Assembly (NCBI RefSeq): GCF_001681715.1
Contig: NZ_LNWY01000008.1
Coordinates: 58,036-122,035 of the forward strand
Source of the DNA: Tritonibacter mobilis
GTDB taxonomy: Bacteria; Pseudomonadota; Alphaproteobacteria; Rhodobacterales; Rhodobacteraceae
Direction of reading: 5' to 3'
Length of the DNA stretch: 64,000 nt
This document shows, piece after piece, positions 58,906-64,000 of the stretch (positions within the stretch are counted from its first letter, which is position 1; every line of letters begins with the position of its first letter). The notes under the pieces were generated by a model. The model had not been told where the DNA came from and did not search any database. It worked only from the letters and a program-made list of their open reading frames with translations. The position numbers and the translations under genes were made by a program.

Positions 58906-59862
58906 ATGGCTGATTATGTGATAAATGCGGATAGTTTTGGCTCGTTTTACAAAAACGTAGGCCAGAACGGGTCCGATGACACTGTAACGGTGAATATTAG
59001 CTCTGGCTTTCGCGGTGCTATTACCGTCGACTCGCAACCCGCTGACGGTGAAATCGATGAGACCACCGTTATCATCCCAGAAGGGTGGGAGCTGCGGCTT
59101 GTCAGCAATGCACAAGATGACAGCGTCGAAGATCCTGCTTTCAACGATTTGTCCTATGAGGTCTATAACACCGCTGGCGAGGCCGTCGGTACACTGAGCA
59201 TTCGCAGCAATGGCACAACTGGCGTCCCCTGCTTCCTAAAGGGCACCATGATCGACACGCCGCGAGGGGCCGTGCCGATCGAACAATTGCAGATTGGCGA
59301 CTTTGTTTTGACCAAGGATCGAGGTGCACAACCGATCCGCTGGATTGGATCCCGAAATATCGGAGCGGCAGATCTGGAGAAGGCACCCAATTTGCGACCA
59401 ATCCGCATCACGGCAGGCGCGCTTGGTTTTCGACTGCCCGCAACGGATTTGATTGTCTCTCCGCAGCATAGGGTATTGCTGCGTTCCAGAGTTGTGCAAA
59501 ACATGTTTGGCGTGGGCGAGGTGATGGTCGCCGCAAAGAAGCTGCTTGCACTGAAGGGGATCGAAATTGCCAGCGACCTCTCTGGCGCGCATTACTACCA
59601 CTTTCTTTGTGATCGGCATGAGGTTGTGGTGGCAAATGGGGCAGAAACAGAATCCCTGTTTCCCGGCCCGGAGGCCCTCAGATCCGTCGGAGCAGAAGCG
59701 CTTGCCGAGATTTATATGCTGTTTCCAGAGTTACAGCAGTGTTCTTACACGCCTGTTTCCGCGCGTCCTTTCCCCGGTGGGCGTCAAGCGCAACACCTCG
59801 CTGAGCGTCATTTGAAGAACAACAAATCCTTGGTGTGCGCGCAGTGCGATCTGCGCGGCTGA
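58906..59862 (+). CDS. Hint-domain (Hedgehog/intein, Hint_2) protein
   Basis: 318 residues. Residues 1-100 are an Asn/Asp/Ser-rich beta-type region. The Hint domain begins at Cys105-108 ('VPCFLKGTMIDTPRGAVPIEQLQIGDFVLTKD') and continues 'IRWIGSRN' and 'DLIVSPQHRVLL' (block with the catalytic His). This is the Hint_2 family, which is multiplied in Rhodobacteraceae and usually C-terminal to secreted RTX-like proteins. Here a short N-terminal domain replaces the RTX repeats. Autoproteolysis at the Cys is plausible but unproven. Confidence 0.85.
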   Translation: MADYVINADSFGSFYKNVGQNGSDDTVTVNISSGFRGAITVDSQPADGEIDETTVIIPEGWELRLVSNAQDDSVEDPAFNDLSYEVYNTAGEAVGTLSIRSNGTTGVPCFLKGTMIDTPRGAVPIEQLQIGDFVLTKDRGAQPIRWIGSRNIGAADLEKAPNLRPIRITAGALGFRLPATDLIVSPQHRVLLRSRVVQNMFGVGEVMVAAKKLLALKGIEIASDLSGAHYYHFLCDRHEVVVANGAETESLFPGPEALRSVGAEALAEIYMLFPELQQCSYTPVSARPFPGGRQAQHLAERHLKNNKSLVCAQCDLRG

Positions 59863-59874
59863 GCGGTGGTGTAG

Positions 59875-60057
59875 CTACCCCACCTGCAGCGGCACAAATC
59901 CCAGTGACAGCAGGCAGGCAGCTGCGACGAGGCCAAATATCCAAAGCTGAAAGCGGGGCCCTTCGTTTTTCCAGACACTGCGATAGCGATATCCTGCCAG
60001 ACAGGCGATCACGAACAGCAGGGTGGCGCTTGTTGGGGAGAGGGTCAGTTCGGTCAA
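59875..60057 (-). CDS. 60-residue membrane protein, two helices, unknown function
   Basis: Starts at TTG 60057, seven bases after AAAGGA. Two hydrophobic helices (residues 10-24 and 38-58) are separated by a short basic loop 'GYRYRSVWKNEG'. Nothing identifies a family; the sequence and good ribosome-binding site support a real small gene convergent with the Hint gene. Confidence 0.6.
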   Translation of the reverse strand: MTELTLSPTSATLLFVIACLAGYRYRSVWKNEGPRFQLWIFGLVAAACLLSLGFVPLQVG

Positions 60058-60135
60058 TTTCGTTTCCTTTGTAGGAACACATTTACTCAGGCGAGAATTG
60101 TAATACCGTATAAGATGATAAAGAGAGGAAACGCC

Positions 60136-60660
60136 ATGCCTGCTTCATATACTCCGAAAACACGCGGTTCCGAGACATCGGACAAGAAGACCAGCAGCCA
60201 AACTCTTGATACGAACATGTCTGCAGCCCGTGCCACCGTTGGCGATGTCCTTGCAAACAAGAGCGGTGATCTGTTTTGGATCAATCCGCAAGATACTGTC
60301 GCAAAGGCCGTGGAGGTTCTGCGCGACAAGGGGATCGGGGCGCTTTTGGTCAAAAACCCGCAAGGCGAACTGGTCGGGATTCTGTCTGAGCGCGATATCG
60401 TCCGACGTCTGGCGGATACGCCGGGTGAAACGCTGCCGCAAACAGTCGAGGGGTTGATGTCGACGGACGTTATCACAGCGACTCCGGATCAGTCCGTGGT
60501 TGAGGTTCTGCGTCTCATGACGGATGGCCGGTTCCGGCACATGCCCGTTTTGGAGCAAGAACAATTGGTCGGTATGATCACCATCGGGGACGTGGTGAAT
60601 TTCCGTCTGACCGCACTGGAATACGAGGCGCTACAGCTCAAACAGCTTATTGTGGGGTAA
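60136..60660 (+). CDS. CBS-domain pair protein
   Basis: 174 residues from ATG 60136 (GAGAGGAAACGCC upstream). An Ser/Thr/Lys-rich tail precedes two CBS motifs: 'VAKAVEVLRDKGIGALLVKNPQGELVGILSERDIVRRLA' and 'VVEVLRLMTDGRFRHMPVLEQEQLVGMITIGDVV'. Stand-alone CBS pairs bind adenine nucleotides and regulate partners; none is obvious here. ATG 60217 (MSAARATVG) is a possible shorter start. Confidence 0.88.
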   Translation: MPASYTPKTRGSETSDKKTSSQTLDTNMSAARATVGDVLANKSGDLFWINPQDTVAKAVEVLRDKGIGALLVKNPQGELVGILSERDIVRRLADTPGETLPQTVEGLMSTDVITATPDQSVVEVLRLMTDGRFRHMPVLEQEQLVGMITIGDVVNFRLTALEYEALQLKQLIVG

Positions 60661-60712
60661 GGGGTTCAGGGTCTGTTTCTCTCGAATGACGCGGTGGAAC
60701 GGCCTCAAGTCC

Positions 60713-60916
60713 TCAGCGAAACCAATAGTCCCACCCGTCGAGGTAATATTGGACCAGCGCATGTGATTGCATGGTGTTGCTCTGCGCGGCAAGCCGCGCG
60801 GAGTCCGCTCCAAAGACCCGCGCTGCTTGCCAGACCTCAGGCGTAAGATAGCTTAGTTGTGTGACCTGCTCGAATGTGTCCGTCGTCAGGGATTTTGGGA
60901 CAGATGGCGGCGTGAT
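60713..60916 (-). pseudogene. C-terminal remnant of an unidentified protein next to IS fragments
   Basis: A 67-codon frame with no start codon runs from just after a TAG at 60917 to TGA 60713-60715: 'TFEQVTQLSYLTPEVWQAARV', 'LVQYYLDGWDYWFR'. Composition and Trp/Tyr content look like real protein. It abuts the IS fragments at 60951, so the 5' part was probably lost on insertion or deletion. Confidence 0.4.
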
Positions 60917-60950
60917 CTAAGAGAGGGCCTGGCTCATCTGGTTGCTTTGA

Positions 60951-61217
60951 TTATGCGGCGGATTTGCGGTGAGGCGAGCGCCGGGTTTCGATTGTCTTCT
61001 GTTTGATCCTTTTTCGTCGTTTCAGAATGGTCTTGCAACGACCGAAGTAGACATCAGCCGGGGTGAGGTTTTGTAGGCTCTCGTGATAGCGCCGGTGGTT
61101 GTAATGGTCGACAAAGGCATCAATCTGTTGCCTGAGGTCACCGGGCAGGTAGTAGTTTTCCAGCAAGATGCGGTTCTTCAATGCCTGATGCCATCGCTCC
61201 ACTGCCCGGCAGTGCAT
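60951..61217 (-). pseudogene. IS3-family transposase OrfB, C-terminal fragment
   Basis: 'ERWHQALKNRILLENYYLPGDLRQQIDAFVDHYNHRRYHESLQNLTPADVYFGR' is the end of an IS3-type DDE integrase (the catalytic Glu lies in the lost or adjacent part). Homology begins near 'ERWHQ' (about 61200) and the preceding codons do not match, so the 5' half is gone. It is a different IS3 subgroup from the element at 27076. Confidence 0.85.
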
Positions 61218-61301
61218 TGCGCAGCAATGTCACGAGAGGGATCTTGCCCTGAGTTTGCGGGTGATACGGGGCACCTCGAACGTGATCCATCTGTTGATCC
61301 T

Positions 61302-61508
61302 CCAACCGCGCTTCTCGACCGGCTCACGCACCGCTGCCACATCCTGGAAACTGACAACGACAGCTACCGCTTTAAGGCCAGCGCTGAGGCTGCAAAGAAA
61401 ACAGGAAAGGAGACCGCAACATTGACCGCGTCATAAACAAAGACGCAGAACTGAGGGTGGGTCAAATCTCGGTGAAAATACCGGGTCAGTTCTCAGTGAC
61501 AATCAACA
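61302..61508 (+). mobile_element. IS21-family remnant: istB 3' end and terminal repeat
   Basis: The frame ending at 61436 reads 'PTALLDRLTHRCHILETDNDSYRFK', the conserved C-terminus of IstB-type ATPases. It is followed by the multiple-repeat end typical of IS21 elements ('GGGTCAGTTCTCAGTGACA' then ATCAACA at about 61508). Everything upstream in istB and all of istA is missing. Confidence 0.75.
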
Positions 61509-61714
61509 ATCCGCCTGCACACCAGCGGTAATAGGTGACTGTTCAGTCACGCCAATCTGTCGGATCGCACCCAGACGCGGCATTCCTTGCCCCGTCAGAA
61601 CCTCAACCTGCCGTAACATCGTCACTATCTCTTCGGGCTTTGGTCACTTGTTGACCATGTGTGTCCTTCGTTTACCTAAACATAGCGGAGGACGACTTCA
61701 GTGGGGGAAGACCA
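61509..61714 (-). mobile_element. IS3-family (IS511-like) left end with orfA fragment, disrupted by the IS21 end
   Basis: On the minus strand the end TGGTCTTCCCCCACTGAAG (61714 downward) equals the left end of the element at 27076. OrfA starts at ATG 61658: MVNK, then an in-frame TGA in place of Arg, then 'PKPEEIVTMLRQVEVLTGQG' and 'LGAIRQIGVTEQSP'. The frame is cut where the IS21 end begins. So an IS21-type element inserted into an IS511-type orfA, and both then decayed. Confidence 0.8.
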
Positions 61715-62407
61715 CCGCGTCAGAAAACCTTCACCATAGCGGATGTTGGGTGCTGAGTTGTCAGTCTATGAACGACGCCATCAAACGGAAGTAAACGCAT
61801 CCTAACTCCGTGCTGAATCCGCGGCTGCTTTCGGTCAGGTTATTTTGAATAACTTTCATGTTGCAAAAATGCAGCTCCGGAAAACTGTCAGAAAATTTTT
61901 GATGCCACAGTTTTGACATCGCCCACGCTGTTTGGCTTTTCTGATATCAGTCTGAGAAGACGTGGTGTTAAGATTAGCCGCACCACATAGATGCTGACCC
62001 TTGGGATGATCCCGCGGAGAGATCCGTGTCGGCGCAGACAACAGGCTGTTTGGTTTGTGCTTCCGCTTTTGGCGGATTCATTTGCTTTGCAGGGTTGTCA
62101 GTTTGGACGGAATTAAGATTCATACTCGGTTTTGGGATCAAGGCATCTCGATAGGTGGAGCCTTGGGGCGCCTGCAGGCTTGCGGCCCTGTTCGCAAGCC
62201 GATCTCTACTGCTCTCAAAACCATTGCGCGCGACCACTCTAATCAAGGACCACCAAATGCTGTGTGCGAATGCAGCGTGCCGGATCGATCATGGGTGAGA
62301 GCCAACGCACAAAATGAAACACGATCATCAGGCAAGCGGCACTGGGGCTTTTACTGCTCAACTCAAACTACACGCCACTCTTGCATGATTTCAGGTGAGG
62401 ACAAAAA
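61715..62407. other. About 690-bp intergenic region upstream of the repeat protein
   Basis: No supported gene; short frames lack ribosome-binding sites and recognisable sequence. A 15-bp dyad GTTATT-TTG-AATAAC lies at 61840-61854. Promoter and leader of the HYR-like protein gene should be in the right half. Confidence 0.5.
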
Positions 62408-63934
62408 GTGAATTTTTCAATGTCGATTATTCAGTCATTCTGGCGCGTTAGCCAGTTGGCAGCACTGTGGGTCGTGTTCATTTTTTGCGCGCCTGCTCAG
62501 GCACAATACATTACCAGCCAGACAGCTTCACCGAGCAATTTTTCCGGATCTGGTCAGACGATTACCTTTACGGTGGCGATAAATACCCACAACTCCGCGG
62601 TTACGGCAGTGAGTGTATCCAATAGTGTCGGACCGATGCTCAGCTGTTCTCCCACAAGTACTGGTCTCAATTCGACCATTACCTGCACTGGTACATATAT
62701 AACAACAGCGGGTGACACAACGGTGACGGCAGCGGGTACCATTACGCTCACGACGGGAAGCTCGGTCACGCTGAATTATCACGTGTCTGCCGCCGATCCG
62801 ACTCCCAACACACCTTCTTTCTCAAGTGGTAGCGCGCCTACTACGGCAGCTGAAGGCAGCTCCGTCACGCTGGCGTTGGTGACACCGTCTGGGATGACGC
62901 CCTCATTGGCCAGCAATACATCCAGCGTGTGTACGGCGTCTGGGTTAACACTGAATATGGTGGGTGTCGGAACCTGCAATGCTGTTGCGACCGGGCCGGC
63001 GTCTTCTCCGTTCTATACCGAAGGTACACTAAATATCTCAATAAGCGTCACCGACACAGAGTCGCCGGTGATCACGCCGCCCGGTGCTCAATCTGCGTCC
63101 ACCGATACTGGCGTAAACACGGCGATGCTGGATGTCACGTCATTGGGGTCGGTCACGGACAACAGCGGCACCACGCCAGCCATTACCTATGCCATCGGTG
63201 GCACGCCTCTTGCCGGGGCTTATGCCTTTCCGATTGGGGTAACAACAGTGACGATGGATGCCTCAGACGGGGCGGGCAATGCGGCGGTGCAGCAGAGCTT
63301 TACGGTCACCGTGACGGATGGCGAAGTGCCGGTGATCACTGCACCCGGTCCTCAATCCGCGTCCACCGATGCTGGCGCAAATACCGCAACGCTGGATGTC
63401 ACGTCACTGGGGTCGGTCACGGACAACAGCGGCACCACGCCAGCCATTACCTATGCCATCAGCGGCACGCCGCTTTCCGGGGCTTATGCCTTTCCGCTTG
63501 GGGTGACCACGGTGACGATGGATGCCTCAGACGGGGCGGGCAATGCGGCGGTGCAGCAGAGCTTTACGGTCACCGTGACGGATGGCGAAGTGCCGGTGAT
63601 CACAGCCCCCGGTCCTCAATCCGCGTCCACCGATGCTGGCGCAAATACCGCAACGCTGGATGTCACGTCACTGGGGTCGGTCACGGACAACAGCGGCACG
63701 ACGCCAGCCATTACCTACGCCATCAGCGGCACGCCTCTTTCCGGGGCTTATGCCTTTCCGCTTGGGGTGACCACGGTGACGATGGATGCCTCTGACGGGG
63801 CGGGCAATGCGGCGGTGCAGCAGAGCTTTACGGTCACCGTGACGGATGGTGAAGTGCCGGTGATCACTGCACCCGGTCCTCAATCCGCGTCCACCGATGC
63901 TGGCGCAAATACCGCAACGCTGGATGTCACGTAG
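62408..63934 (+). CDS. Secreted HYR-like repeat protein, interrupted by a nonsense codon
   Basis: 508 residues from GTG 62408 (GAGGACAAAAA upstream). The signal peptide ends in APAQAQ near residue 35. An N-terminal beta domain ('GQTITFTVAINTHNSAVTAVSVSN') is followed from about residue 220 by 88-residue HYR/Ig-like repeats ('SLGSVTDNSGTTPAITYAI', 'GVTTVTMDASDGAGNAAVQQ', 'SFTVTVTDG'). The frame ends at TAG 63932-63934 in the fourth repeat, where the other copies have a Ser codon. After the TAG the same frame continues as diverged repeat to the window end, so the gene was probably longer. Likely an extracellular adhesin or S-layer-like protein. Confidence 0.8.
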   Translation: MNFSMSIIQSFWRVSQLAALWVVFIFCAPAQAQYITSQTASPSNFSGSGQTITFTVAINTHNSAVTAVSVSNSVGPMLSCSPTSTGLNSTITCTGTYITTAGDTTVTAAGTITLTTGSSVTLNYHVSAADPTPNTPSFSSGSAPTTAAEGSSVTLALVTPSGMTPSLASNTSSVCTASGLTLNMVGVGTCNAVATGPASSPFYTEGTLNISISVTDTESPVITPPGAQSASTDTGVNTAMLDVTSLGSVTDNSGTTPAITYAIGGTPLAGAYAFPIGVTTVTMDASDGAGNAAVQQSFTVTVTDGEVPVITAPGPQSASTDAGANTATLDVTSLGSVTDNSGTTPAITYAISGTPLSGAYAFPLGVTTVTMDASDGAGNAAVQQSFTVTVTDGEVPVITAPGPQSASTDAGANTATLDVTSLGSVTDNSGTTPAITYAISGTPLSGAYAFPLGVTTVTMDASDGAGNAAVQQSFTVTVTDGEVPVITAPGPQSASTDAGANTATLDVT

Positions 63935-64000
63935 CTCGGAACGGCGACGGACAGGAACAGCACGACCACAGCCGTTACCTATGCCATCAGCGGCACGCCG
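63067..64000 (+). repeat. Tandem 264-bp coding repeats (HYR-like)
   Basis: Repeat units begin at 63067, 63331, 63595 and 63859 (each at GGTGATCAC), exactly 264 bp apart. The units from 63331 and 63595 are almost identical at DNA level, the first is somewhat diverged, and the fourth diverges after 63931. Near-identity implies recent duplication or gene conversion. The array runs past the window edge. Confidence 0.92.

Noticed and set aside
62929..63795. 288-codon alternative frame in the repeat protein
   Set aside because: It repeats with the same 264-bp period but gives Cys/Trp/His-rich sequence; the other frame has a signal peptide and HYR-like repeats.
63067..64000. Regular DNA repeats as a possible CRISPR array
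   Set aside because: Units are 264 bp, contiguous and coding, with no spacer/repeat alternation and no cas genes.

Overview
The window looks like chromosomal DNA of a heterotrophic alphaproteobacterium, most likely a Rhodobacteraceae (Roseobacter-group) member. This is inferred from the density of solute-binding-protein transporters, a Hint_2-type Hedgehog/intein protein, a DUF2474-containing cyanide-insensitive bd oxidase, a sulfide-oxidation cluster of the pdo/sqr/YeeE type, and codon and GC style. No rRNA or marker gene is present to prove it.

Left part, 1-24830, is ordinary metabolic sequence. It holds the end of a GntR regulator and a dipeptide-type ABC operon (556-5626), then a LacI-controlled sugar operon (LacI 5842-6864 on minus; binding protein, ATPase, two permeases, ketose 3-epimerase-like protein, P-loop kinase and FGGY kinase, 7102-14769) with two visible operators. 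A cyanide-insensitive cytochrome bd operon (cydA-cydB-DUF2474, minus strand) lies back to back with a Crp/Fnr regulator and a sulfide/persulfide operon (DUF2892, two YeeE halves, persulfide dioxygenase, rhodanese-SQR fusion, SulP). An SRPBCC/ArsR pair follows.

The accessory part begins at a tRNA-Thr(UGU) gene (25050-25377) whose anticodon loop is split by a 252-nt group I intron. Next come a frameshifted gene, phage-like remnants and an internally deleted IS3-family element. Then comes a cluster I do not recognise as a described system (27669-36032): two subtilisin-family proteases, a PAP2-type phosphatase with an (Asn-Arg)8 run, a SARP-like regulator, a LuxR-type regulator, a 91-aa protein and a 138-aa protein made of a strongly acidic half and a strongly basic, cysteine-containing half. 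The last is followed by a perfect 12-bp intercistronic hairpin. This resembles a peptide precursor plus maturation genes. A 16-aa ORF, a terminator-like hairpin and a truncated rtcB follow.

From 36442 to 54461 metabolic genes return: gabD/gabT with a divergent XRE-cupin regulator, a LysR-controlled 5-oxoprolinase operon that also carries a biotin carboxylase and a mini biotin carrier, a TorT-like sugar-type ABC transporter, a LysR gene divergent from a tripartite tricarboxylate transporter, and an ArgE-like M20 peptidase. Together these suggest uptake and breakdown of amino-acid derivatives, such as N-acylated or cyclised glutamate and GABA, feeding succinate.

The right end, 54654-64000, is accessory again. 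It has a DUF4123 adaptor facing a Tle1-like lipase with a lipoprotein and a DUF1851/GAD-like protein (type VI effector-type module without secretion genes), a Hint-domain protein, a CBS-domain protein, nested IS3/IS21 remnants, and a secreted HYR-like repeat protein with 264-bp near-identical repeats, cut by a nonsense codon near the window edge.
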